This document shows, piece by piece, positions 1 through 8,453 of a stretch of DNA of 64,000 nucleotides. Source of the stretch: Carpediemonas membranifera (Eukaryota; Fornicata). Made by a program: the position numbers and the translations under genes. The notes under the pieces were generated by a model. It saw only the letters and a list, made by a program, of their open reading frames with translations. It ran no database searches and was not told the origin of the DNA. The stretch lies in assembly GCA_019828565.1 (NCBI GenBank), contig JAHDYR010000038.1, positions 1,116,001 through 1,180,000 of the forward strand. Direction: 5' to 3'. Within the stretch, counting starts at the first letter, position 1. The number at the start of each line of letters is the position of its first letter.

Positions 1-200
1 CAGTGGGCTGCAGCGACAGCCAAAGGGGGGGTCACGCCAAAGCGCCCCCTCCTAAGTCAATTGCCAGAGAACTCAATGGTCACCAGAGCACAAGAAGTTG
101 GCCTAACGGGGATCACCTGAGCCGGCACTGAGGCCCCCGTTAGGACGCGGCTATCAGAAATTCTAGGAAATTCGCAGGATAAGAACCAAGCAGAATCAAC

Positions 201-286
201 ATGGAAAGAACTAGTATAATCAGTCTCAACTCTCAAGGTCACATTGGGAAAGGGAAGGACTTTACTGCATCCATCGCCACAGCACT
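201..286 (+). CDS. LINE ORF2, N-terminal segment of APE endonuclease
   Basis: The ATG at 201 opens a frame encoding about 28 residues, including SIISLNSQGHIGKG. The N-x-Q-G motif is the first catalytic-site motif of apurinic-endonuclease-like LINE nucleases. The frame is cut at the CACT target duplication (283-286) by element G and continues at 2396-2400 without loss. I chose this start because it is the ATG just before the conserved Asn motif; a start further upstream cannot be excluded. Confidence 0.7.
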
Positions 287-379
287 TGTGCCGGGAGAGC
301 CGTCACAGAGTCAATGAGATGGCAACTACTTTATATACTTGACCTAGTGTATCATATAAATCCCTGGAGCCCCGTGACA
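287..379 (-). repeat. Element G 3' LTR
   Basis: 93 bp. On the minus strand it starts TGTCACGGGG and ends GGCACA. It is followed on the + strand by the complement of a polypurine tract at 380-393, which marks it as the 3' LTR of a minus-strand element. A TATA-like stretch, tttatatac, lies near 331. Confidence 0.85.
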
Positions 380-393
380 TCCTACCCGCCCTC

Positions 394-2289
394 TCACGTC
401 GGAGAGAGATCACCTGGGTTATGTGCTATGGCGGCAGACGGCTATATGGTCATGTATTGATATCAGACTAGTCCGTAACTACGGAATGAGGCGACCTTGG
501 TCCTGCCTCGGCGACCTAACACTAGGCCTCCTAGCTGTACTTTGGAATTCGAATGTCAACGAAAGACATGATGATGTCTCTTAGACTATGGCGACGTTCA
601 GTCGTATTATGCTACTGCATATGCTAGCGCGTTGCTGCTGGCAGCGCTACTCCTCCCTCGTCGGGAATTGTCCAGCTCTACTAAGCTGACATAGGGCGCG
701 GGTTCGAGTCCCGTGTAGTTCATTGTTTGATCCATCTTCAGAGTGAAGAATTAGGACGTGGAGAGGTGCGAGGCATTGCTCACACGACGACAGGATCTGT
801 CCTCTCTAGTTTGAGATTGATGTAATCAGATGAGTCATCTGATTGATGTCGACGGTTTGACCCTACCCGACCCTGAAGATGCATGATCTTGTTCAAGGTA
901 AAGAGGGATGAAGGGCCCGCCGTATAGAATTGCTGTGTAGCAATGGTCGGGTCGACCGACTTTGGCCGAGTCGACGACGACGTAGGCGCAGGGTCAAGAC
1001 TAGGCGCTGGCTTGTCGTGGAGCACCAGACTGCTGATGGTGCTTGTTGTATTGCTGAGTACTGTTCTTGGCAGTGCTTATTGCCGTTCGACAGGATGACC
1101 TGCGATGACATGAGAAGTTGATGCTCAGTGTGCACCGGTAAGATGGTGGAGCCGTCAAAACGCCACCGTTTCGTGTTAAGGATTATAAATAACCCATTTG
1201 GAGCGTTGTAGATGCTTTCCAAAACGGATATTTGATATTATTCCCTCCAACCGTGGTTCTGCGCATAAGCTGTCCAGCGCAGAATATGGCAGATGCAAGA
1301 CCCGGGGCCGGAGGACCTACTAGGCTGCCTCGCTGGGTTCCCGGTGTTTGAGCCGTGTGCGGGCCATCTTTGACCCGTATGGACCGGTTGGGCCGAATGA
1401 CGCCAAACTCGGTCTCGTCGGAATCTCTCCGACTTTTGTGTGATGATAGTAGTGTATATAAACATCCTAGTTCTGCTATTACTTCTTGCTGCAGAAGCTT
1501 AGCGGCTTGGTAATGACCAAAACCTGCGAAATCTTAGTTTCGACGTTGAGATCCAGGCCGTCCGGAGGACTTGCCGTTAACAGATGGTGATACATCGTAT
1601 ATAAAGTGTTCCTGAGCTGCTATTCACGGTCATTTGGCGGAATAGTTGCGGTCTTTCATTTCGACCTTTGCAGCTGATGAATCTAAGACTGACCCGAACC
1701 GAGTCGATCATACTGATCCTAAACCACGCATGCGCGGTGAGCCATATACCTCCCCTCACTAGGTGGCGAGGTCTTATTGCCCCAGAACAGGCCGTGACCA
1801 TTAGTTCGGGGTCTTGACGAAGCGAGCAGGCACGTAGCCATTTGCCCGTCTTAATCTCGAGCAGACGCGAAGCCCTTAGCTCGTCTTGACTGCGAGGAGG
1901 CTGGACAGCGCCTCTTACTCTCTCTCCTCGCAGTGTTTGATGCTCGCCGCGGCGAGGAGACAGTTCAGCATCTCCCTACAGGGGAGCTGGACCATGTCCC
2001 TTACTCTCTCCCTCGGAAGATGGTTACCAGTCGACGGCGGCAGTTAGTCCGTTGGACTGTCGAGAGCTGGGTGAAAATCCTTTCCGCCCTCGTTTGTTAA
2101 ATGGAAGATGCAGGCCGAAGGCCATTAGCATTGGCGATCAGAAGGTTGGGCAATGCCTCTTACACCATTATCTGTCTTGTTGCTCGCGGATTTGCGCCAA
2201 GCATAGTTGAAGATGCCCAAAACGATGAAACGTCGGGTCTTCTTGCAGAAACAAGTTCTGTATGTGCTGATCGAGCAGCCCCTTATACT
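394..2289. other. Interior of element G, no coding capacity seen
   Basis: About 1.9 kb without a recognisable protein domain on either strand. Points of note: a T-arm-like GGTTCGAGTCC at about 700-710, which matches the Pol III B-box consensus, and a CT-rich region with repeated CTTACTCTCTC at about 1912-2014. It may be captured host sequence or degraded internal sequence. Confidence 0.4.
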
Positions 2290-2303
2290 AAAGTAATTAC
2301 TTT
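2290..2303 (-). promoter_or_regulatory. Palindromic primer-site candidate of element G
   Basis: AAAGTAATTACTTT, a perfect 14-bp palindrome whose outermost base is the terminal base of the 5' LTR. It sits exactly where a tRNA primer-binding site would be expected, but no TGG is present. Confidence 0.7.
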
Positions 2304-2395
2304 GTGCCGGGAGAGCCGTCACAGAGTCAATGAGATGGCAACTACTTTATATACTTGACCTAGTGTATCATGTAAATCCCTGGAGCCCCGTGACA
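2303..2395 (-). repeat. Element G 5' LTR
   Basis: 93 bp, matching 287-379 at all but one position I could see. Its inner edge meets the palindrome at 2290-2303 and its outer edge meets the CACT duplication at 2396-2399. Confidence 0.85.
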
Positions 2396-3060
2396 CACTA
2401 CAAGCGAGAATCAAGAATACAGAAGCGTTATGCATCCAAGAAACATGGCGCACGGCTAACACGAGGATCCACTGCTTTGCGGACTTCGATTATGGTCGAG
2501 AAACAGAAGAAAACCTGCTAGCAGAGAACGAGAAGAGCAGAAGAGAAGCTAACAGACATCGACGCATCAATAAGCGGTTCGGGCTAACAGAAGAAGTCCC
2601 ATTGCCAAGGTGGAAGGGCACAAGGGAAGGTATAGGCACAGTGATCAGCCCACACGCCAAGGGAGAATGGGAAGTCGGAATCACAGACAGCCTGTCGGGC
2701 AGAATACAGGCTAGCATACTCAGAACCAGTCGGGACCTATTGATCATCAACGTGTACGGCCCGACTACCGATAAGAAGAAAGAGGTCAAGGACAAGTTCA
2801 AGGCTGACCTGCAGGACATCTTAGACATGAAGGGCGACATGGAAGCTATCATAATTGGAGACTGGAACATGAAACCCGATAGGGCTAGCAGAGCTATCAG
2901 ATGGAAGGACTTAATGGCTAGGTTCAAGCTCCGGGCAGTGTACACAAGCGACCACACGTACCCATCTGGGAAATCTAGACCGGACTTCGCGATGGTCTCG
3001 GAGGGCATCCGAGAAGCAAAGGTGGAGACGGTAGAGCCCCAGACAATAGGAGTGTGAGGT
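2396..3060 (+). CDS. LINE ORF2, central APE endonuclease segment
   Basis: This continues the endonuclease. Joined to the first segment the frame reads through ALCIQETW, the L-x-Q-E-T motif holding the catalytic glutamate of APE nucleases. Later motifs are IINVYGPT, IIGDWNM (the GDxN metal-site motif) and YPSGKSRPDF. The apparent stop TGA at 3055-3057 arises only because element I entered here: the right-hand target-duplication copy (GGGT, 7979-7982) restores a Trp codon, so the left copy has probably changed G to A. The segment has lost function because of the insertion. Confidence 0.85.
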
Positions 3061-3126
3061 TGTGCCGTGCTAGGGCCCAGAAATATGATAAAGACTGTTT
3101 TACGAATTCCGCAGGTTAAGGGCACA
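3061..3126 (-). repeat. Element I 3' LTR (66 bp)
   Basis: Starts TGTGCC and ends GGCACA, so its ends are a 6-bp inverted repeat. The complement of the polypurine tract follows at 3127-3138 (cttccctcccaa). Identical to 7913-7978. Confidence 0.9.
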
Positions 3127-3152
3127 CTTCCCTCCCAATGCGTGTCGCACGA

Positions 3153-6100
3153 CTAACGGCGACCGCTCCTGCGGAACTTCTTCTTAGCACTCTCAAACAT
3201 CGGCTTGAGACCAGGATTGAGCTCGAGATAACTGTCGATAGCCTCGAGCTGGTCGTAGTAGCGATTATAGGGGATGTATGAGTCCTCGTCGGGGGTGAGG
3301 CCTTCCCAACGGATCAGTAGCTCCAGAGAGCCGTTCTTCTTCTTACGGTGGCCTACGACTGCCTCCACGGGTTGTTCATCTTGCTCGTAGGCGGCAATTT
3401 CCTCGAGCTCCTTCTCCGTGAGGCCGTCGGCGTGGAATGTGACGAGTCGGTCTGCGTGGACTGTGGCGACGCACTTCGACACGAGATCCATCACCTTGTA
3501 GGTGTTGGGGTGATCGCCCTTCCCCTCCATGCGGAGCGGTCCGCGCAGAGGCGGGAGTAGCTTGGTCGGCGGCTTGCCCGGGTATCTCAGCAGGACGTAG
3601 GTTTCGTTCTCCCAGGCCCGTGTGCTGTCCGAGGAGCCTGCAGCCTTGTTTACCTCGTAGGCTTTGACCTTGATCGCGGCAAGTTGTTGGAGCGACGTGA
3701 CGTGGGCCTGGAAGCGGACGATGTCGTCGGCTTCGACTGAGCCCGGCTCGAGCATCTGGGTTGCGTTGGTCAGGGCGTCGGGCGCGACGCGCAGCATGGT
3801 TGACTTGCGTCCGAACAATAGTTCGAAGGGGCTGAGGCCTGTGGTGGAGTGGCGGGTGGCGTTGATAACGTGCTGGGCGATGGGCAGGTATGCGGGCCAG
3901 TTGTCGTCGCGGGCGTCCAGCAGGAGCGCTCTTAAGCGTCTCATGACGGTACCATTCAGGCGTTCGACTACGCCGTTGCTGGCCGGATGATATGCCGTAC
4001 TGAACCGGTGCTTGAGGCTCAGTCGCTCGTTCATCTCCTCGACTAGGGCATTCCTGAACTGTGTACCTTGGTCAGACTGGAGCTCGGCCGGGACGCCGAA
4101 AGTCGCCCAGATCTCCAGCAATGCGGCTGCTGCCTCGGCTGCGCTCGTTGACCGTGTGGGCTTCAATATGGTGAACTTCGAGAACACGTCCACCACCGTG
4201 ATGACGTACTTGAGACCGTCTCTCTCGGGCAAAGGGCCAATGGTGTCCACCTGCACCGTCTCGAATGGGTGGATGCGCTGAGTAGAGTGCCACTTGATCG
4301 GCTCCTTGCGGGCTGGCTTTGTCTTGCGACAGATTGGACACTGGCGTAAGGTCGCGCGGACGTCATCCGACATGCCTGGCCACGTGACACCGGACTGCTT
4401 CAGATTGGCGATGGTCTGGTCTGGGCCGACGTGGCCCTGTGCACCGGCGTGCGCCCTGGTGATCTGCTCTTGGCGCGTCGTGGTGACGTGGTCGATCGAG
4501 CGGCGCACCTCGTTCTTGCGCTGAGATGATGGCCGCGACAGTGCGTCGGCTACGAGGTTCTGCGCTCCAGCTATGTGTGTGACGTTATACGGATACTCTG
4601 TCATGGTGAGTCGCCATCGTGTCAGTTTCTTAGTGCCGTCCTCGTCTGTCTTCCTGAGTAGCCATATCAGATTACGATGGTCCGTGCGAAGCTCGAACGG
4701 CTTCAGCTTGAAGAGGGGGGAAAACTCTGGTCGCGTTACACAATAGACAATGGCGAAAAGCTCCTGTTCCACCGTGGACCACCGTTGCTGGGTCTCGTCG
4801 AGGGTCTTGCTGTAGAAGGCGAGTGGGACCTTCTCGTCACCCTCGCCCTGCCACAGTACACCACCGATGGCGGTCGACGATGCGTCGGTCTCGAGAGTCC
4901 ACTTTGCACTCAGGTCTGGGAGCGCGAGGGCGGTGTGCTCGGCTACTAGGGTCTTCATACGGGCGAATGCTTCGTCCTCAGTGGCAGTCCAATCGAGGGG
5001 GGCCGACTTCTGCGGCGATCCCTTTAGGAGGGCGTTGAGCGGGGCTGATGCGTGGGCGAGGTGTGGGATATAGTTTGACAGATAGTTGAACTTGCCTAGC
5101 GTGCGGCGCAGCTCCGTTGTCGTCGTTGGGGGTGTGAGGTCCTGGATGGCTGCGATACGTGAGGGGGAAACCGACCTGCCAGACTCGTTGACTATAAACC
5201 CACATACTTCAACCTCCTTCATGCCAATGGCACACTTGTCGGCGCGGAGTTTGATATCGTAAGCTTCCAACTGGTCGAATATCTGGGTGAGGGTCGACTT
5301 GAAATCCTGAATGGAGCGGGCGTACGCAAAGATATCGTCGATATAGGCTCTCGAACCGTCGATACCAGCGAGCATCTCGTCCATGGCTCGCTGGAACTTT
5401 GCTGGGGCGTTCTTCAGCCCGAATGGTGTACGTAAGAACTCGTAATGCCCGCCCGGGACGGTGAATGCGGTGAGCGGGATGCTATCGGTTGCCATGTTCT
5501 GCTGCCAGTATCCGCTGCGCAGGTCGAGCGCCGCGAACACGGAGCATCCGCTCGCCTCGTGTACAAACGATCGGATGTCCGGCGTGGGGTACAGGTCGTC
5601 GATGGTGGCGTTGTTCAAGACGTTGTAAGCGATGCAGAAGCGGTCTTCGCCGCTCTTCTTCTTTGCCATGACGTGCGGGCTAGAGTGCGGACTTTGACTC
5701 TCTCGGATCACGCCCTGGTTGAGCATCTTGTCGATCTCCGCGAGGGCTGAGTTTCCCGGGTCACCCTTCAACGGCCTGGGTCGGGCCCTGGGTGTAGGGC
5801 GGCTTGGATCGACGACGATCTCGTGTGGCGGCATCCTGCTGCCATCCGGAGGTAGAGGGCCAAACACGGCCTTGCGCTCGCGAAGGAAGTCGGTCAGCCA
5901 GGCAGCCAGCTCCGGGTTCTCTTCGGTCGGCAGCTTAACCTTGCGCCACTCTTCCTCGGGGTCGACTTCTTCTGTTGTCGAGTCGAGGTAGGGGTGCTGT
6001 CCCAGGCCGTCGTCGTCATCGATCGGGTCAGCGGACGGTATTAGTAGCCGGTCGTTCAGCAGGAAGCCGAGGCGGCGGAGCAAATCGCGTCCAATGAGGA

Positions 6101-6905
6101 CCTTCTTCCTCTGGCCCTTCGTGACCATGAGCAACGCAGTGGTGGTCACGGTCTTTCCGTCGACACTGGGGAGGGTCAGCGAGACCTTGGCGGCTTTGCC
6201 AGTGGAGATGATATCGTCCCCAGCGCCGAGAAGTTCGACTGAGGTCGGTATCAGGGTCACGTCGGGGATCGCTGCGAGGGCAGGGGCTGATATGACCGAC
6301 GTGCAAGCGCCGATGTCGAACTTGACGTTCATGTGCTGGCCGTTGATAACAGCCGGGACCTTCACCGGGTCCTTGTCGAGTATGATGTCCTCGATCTCGT
6401 AGACTTCGTTCTCCAACTCCGAATGAGACGCTTCATCCGCGTCAAACACCTCATCGACGCGGCGGGGGTTCTTCAGGGTAGACGAAGGGCGGAGGTCCAT
6501 GCGGCCGGCCCGGCGATCCGACTGTTGGTGACTGGTGGGCGCCACAGGGCGTGCGCGGTTGCCGGGCTGCTTTTGCCGCTCTTCGGGTCTGCGTTCCTGA
6601 CGCTTCTCGGTCTGTGGCTGGCGTTCTTGGGCCTTGTAAGCCTCCCGTCTGATGAGGAACCTGCAGTCCTTCGTCTCGTGGTGCGGGTTCCAGCCATGCT
6701 GTGTGCAGTATCTCGTGTGGGAAGGAGGCATGCGGAACTTGGTCTTGTCCCTGAACTGCTGGAACGGATCGCGACCATCGAGCCTGCGAGCGAGCGGCTT
6801 CCTGCCTGAAGTGCCCGACGCCTGCTCGTTGTTGTCGGCTTGTGGGCTGGCGAGTCTGAAGGCACGCCATGGGATAATGATGTTCTCGTCGTGATCAACA
6901 TCCAA
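3153..6905 (-). CDS. Element I pol: protease, RT, RNase H, integrase, chromodomain
   Basis: An open frame of 1250 codons with full gypsy pol order. A CHHC finger lies near residues 67-81 (YCTQHGWNPHHETKDC). The protease active site is FDIGACTSVIS near 197 (DIG rather than DTG). RT shows ALDLRSGYWQQ and YIDDIF. RNase H shows LETDASSTAIGG and ends DALSRP. Integrase has its H2C2 finger (ending CPICRKTK) and core residues in QVDTIGPL and QSDQGTQF. The C-terminal chromodomain includes LLIRWEGLTPDEDS. The frame stays open upstream of 6905 to overlap the gag stop region, where the sequence (GFSKEAED) matches element B, so pol is probably made by frameshifting; ATG 6905 need not be the start. Confidence 0.92.
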   Translation of the reverse strand: MDVDHDENIIIPWRAFRLASPQADNNEQASGTSGRKPLARRLDGRDPFQQFRDKTKFRMPPSHTRYCTQHGWNPHHETKDCRFLIRREAYKAQERQPQTEKRQERRPEERQKQPGNRARPVAPTSHQQSDRRAGRMDLRPSSTLKNPRRVDEVFDADEASHSELENEVYEIEDIILDKDPVKVPAVINGQHMNVKFDIGACTSVISAPALAAIPDVTLIPTSVELLGAGDDIISTGKAAKVSLTLPSVDGKTVTTTALLMVTKGQRKKVLIGRDLLRRLGFLLNDRLLIPSADPIDDDDGLGQHPYLDSTTEEVDPEEEWRKVKLPTEENPELAAWLTDFLRERKAVFGPLPPDGSRMPPHEIVVDPSRPTPRARPRPLKGDPGNSALAEIDKMLNQGVIRESQSPHSSPHVMAKKKSGEDRFCIAYNVLNNATIDDLYPTPDIRSFVHEASGCSVFAALDLRSGYWQQNMATDSIPLTAFTVPGGHYEFLRTPFGLKNAPAKFQRAMDEMLAGIDGSRAYIDDIFAYARSIQDFKSTLTQIFDQLEAYDIKLRADKCAIGMKEVEVCGFIVNESGRSVSPSRIAAIQDLTPPTTTTELRRTLGKFNYLSNYIPHLAHASAPLNALLKGSPQKSAPLDWTATEDEAFARMKTLVAEHTALALPDLSAKWTLETDASSTAIGGVLWQGEGDEKVPLAFYSKTLDETQQRWSTVEQELFAIVYCVTRPEFSPLFKLKPFELRTDHRNLIWLLRKTDEDGTKKLTRWRLTMTEYPYNVTHIAGAQNLVADALSRPSSQRKNEVRRSIDHVTTTRQEQITRAHAGAQGHVGPDQTIANLKQSGVTWPGMSDDVRATLRQCPICRKTKPARKEPIKWHSTQRIHPFETVQVDTIGPLPERDGLKYVITVVDVFSKFTILKPTRSTSAAEAAAALLEIWATFGVPAELQSDQGTQFRNALVEEMNERLSLKHRFSTAYHPASNGVVERLNGTVMRRLRALLLDARDDNWPAYLPIAQHVINATRHSTTGLSPFELLFGRKSTMLRVAPDALTNATQMLEPGSVEADDIVRFQAHVTSLQQLAAIKVKAYEVNKAAGSSDSTRAWENETYVLLRYPGKPPTKLLPPLRGPLRMEGKGDHPNTYKVMDLVSKCVATVHADRLVTFHADGLTEKELEEIAAYEQDEQPVEAVVGHRKKKNGSLELLIRWEGLTPDEDSYIPYNRYYDQLEAIDSYLELNPGLKPMFESAKKKFRRSGRR

Positions 6906-6996
6906 GTCGCGTAGTTTGTCGAGAAGTTCGCTGATCTTGTCGGAGTAGTCCTCAATCTCTTCTTCGTATACATCCTCGGCTTCTTTGGAGAAACCT

Positions 6997-7891
6997 CTAG
7001 GCGAAGTCCCGAATGATCCGCTCGAGCAGTTTTGCGGAGATGGTGGGGACGTCCTTGATGTCTGGGTTGAGGGCGCTTATGAGCTTACGTGCCTTCTCGA
7101 CGGCCGTTCGGTGCCGGGGCTCCGGACCGTATAGCGTGATGTTGTCGAGCTTTGCCTTGAGGAGCTTGGCTCTTGCGCCCGGGTCCGTACTAGTCAAGAG
7201 GGTATATGCGAGGTAGGGGGCGATGGAGGTCGCCTCCTTGGCGAGGAAAGCGTAGACGTCCCCGCCATCGAAGACTGGCCAAGCCGCCGAGGAGGGGGCG
7301 GGCTTGGTCTCCTCGGGCACTGGGGGCATGTACACGAACGCCACCGAGACGTCTTCGCCGTCCGGGCCGGTCAGGTTGCCAGGCCGTGCGACTGTCTCGA
7401 CGTTTGCGATGTCGTGGTCGTCGGTCAGCTGGGTGAAGAAGTCGCGGGCCTTCTTGCCGCAGTCAGTCAGTATCTGGGGATGTTGAGCTTCAAGGCACTC
7501 CCGGGTCATTGCTGTCAGGGTGGGGTCCTTGTGCTTAGCTGCACACTCGCTACAGGCGGCGAACGTGGCTTTTCTTATGGTCTTCTGTACCTCCTCTACC
7601 CAGATGGCGGTGAGGTTGTCGGTCTTCGTTGTACGGGCTCGTGCCGCAGTACTGGCAGAGCTTGTGTTTCGCCGCGCGGCGAGCATCGGAATCGGACAGA
7701 ACGGTTCGTTGTAGGTCCTCGAAAGTGTCAAAAAGAGTGGTTGGGCGCCACTGGGCGCGAAGTTTTTCTGTTGTCTCGGGGGACAATGCCCTAAAGAACG
7801 AAATTGGATTCTTCTCGTGGGGCATCGCCGAGAGGTACTCCTGGAGTGCTCTCTCGACGGCGAACGGGGTGTCAATTGTAAGAGTCTTCAT
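6997..7891 (-). pseudogene. Element I gag
   Basis: Gag-like structural protein. The N-terminal part (from ATG 7891) reads ERALQEYLSAMPHEKNPISF and WRPTTLFDTFEDLQ, and closely resembles the gag of element B at 43288. Near 7620 the frame changes: the N-terminal frame runs 7550-7891 and the C-terminal frame, ending IIRDFA-stop at 6997, covers the rest. A single-base indel or sequence error would explain this. The gag stop is followed directly by pol in another frame. There is no classical zinc knuckle in gag; a CHHC motif lies at the start of pol. Confidence 0.75.
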
Positions 7892-7901
7892 TTGAATCGG
7901 C

Positions 7902-7913
7902 AGTATCGATACT
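7902..7913 (-). promoter_or_regulatory. Palindromic primer-site candidate of element I
   Basis: AGTATCGATACT, a perfect 12-bp palindrome starting at the terminal A of the 5' LTR (minus strand). The gag ATG at 7891 lies 10 nt downstream, which leaves little room for a standard 18-nt tRNA site. Confidence 0.75.
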
Positions 7914-7978
7914 GTGCCGTGCTAGGGCCCAGAAATATGATAAAGACTGTTTTACGAATTCCGCAGGTTAAGGGCACA
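7913..7978 (-). repeat. Element I 5' LTR (66 bp)
   Basis: Identical to 3061-3126. At 66 bp it is far shorter than the LTRs of most gypsy elements, which run to several hundred bp. Confidence 0.9.
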
Positions 7979-8453
7979 GGGTTCCTCCCACAAGGCTATC
8001 AGACTATCGTGGGACGAGCCGAGGTACCCGGAAACTGAGCCCAGGACGGACCCCCAGCTGGAAGTCCCGGAGGTCACCACCTGGAAGATGAAGAAGAGAG
8101 GAAACCCTACTACCATCAAGACACTTAGGGAGGGACAGTCCATTGACCAATGGGAAGAAGCTATCAGAATATCCGTGGGGAAGCCAACCCGGACCAGGGA
8201 ACCGAAGGAGACGAGCGAAGTCTTCCCCAGCGAAGTATGGAACAAGCTGCAGCGCACAACGTGGTCTGAGGCAGGCAACACGACAAGGTTGGCTATCATG
8301 AAAGACAGGCTATCGGAGTGCTGGAACAAGCGTAGAGAGAAATGGGTGGATGAGCTAGGCATGAGCTCCAAGGAAGGATACAAAACGTCGAGGCGGCGGT
8401 CAGACGCTGGTGGTGTGAAAATCAATACAAGGGCATGCCGAGAAGCCTGCTAA
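7979..8453 (+). pseudogene. LINE ORF2, linker between endonuclease and RT
   Basis: The frame resumes in phase with GSSHKAIRLSWDEPRYP, the end of the endonuclease, and continues into a linker with no recognised domain. It ends at a stop at 8451-8453. The reverse transcriptase lies in another frame that starts to make sense near 8400 (a WWCENQYKG-like stretch), so a single-base indel around 8395-8410 separates the two. The indel could be decay or a sequence error. Confidence 0.75.

Larger units (their letters stand above)
287..2395 (-). mobile_element. Element G: non-autonomous LTR retrotransposon
   Basis: Two 93-bp LTRs (one visible difference, atataa/atgtaa) bound a 1.9-kb interior. The 4-bp target duplication CACT is exact (283-286 and 2396-2399) and its removal restores the LINE frame. 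A purine tract (minus strand GAGGGCGGGTAGGA) abuts the 3' LTR at 380-393, and a 14-bp palindrome abuts the 5' LTR at 2290-2303. I find no gag, protease, RT or integrase frame inside, so it would need enzymes from a relative. Confidence 0.85.
3061..7978 (-). mobile_element. Element I: Ty3/gypsy chromodomain retrotransposon
   Basis: A 4.9-kb minus-strand element with identical 66-bp LTRs. Flanks are AGGT (3057-3060) and GGGT (7979-7982), a 4-bp duplication with one change. The purine tract GGGAGGGAAG abuts the 3' LTR and a 12-bp palindrome abuts the 5' LTR. It encodes gag and pol with a C-terminal chromodomain. Identical LTRs and a long open pol frame suggest recent insertion. Confidence 0.9.

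Noticed and set aside
644-721. tRNA-like sequence with a B-box (GGTTCGAGTCC) inside element G
   Set aside because: The T arm is good, but the possible acceptor stem has two mismatches, the anticodon loop would have 6 nt and there is no credible D arm. At most a degraded tRNA or SINE fragment.
1-2400. Host protein-coding genes in the short frames of this region
   Set aside because: All frames are under about 110 codons, without domains, and the region is explained by the LINE start and element G.
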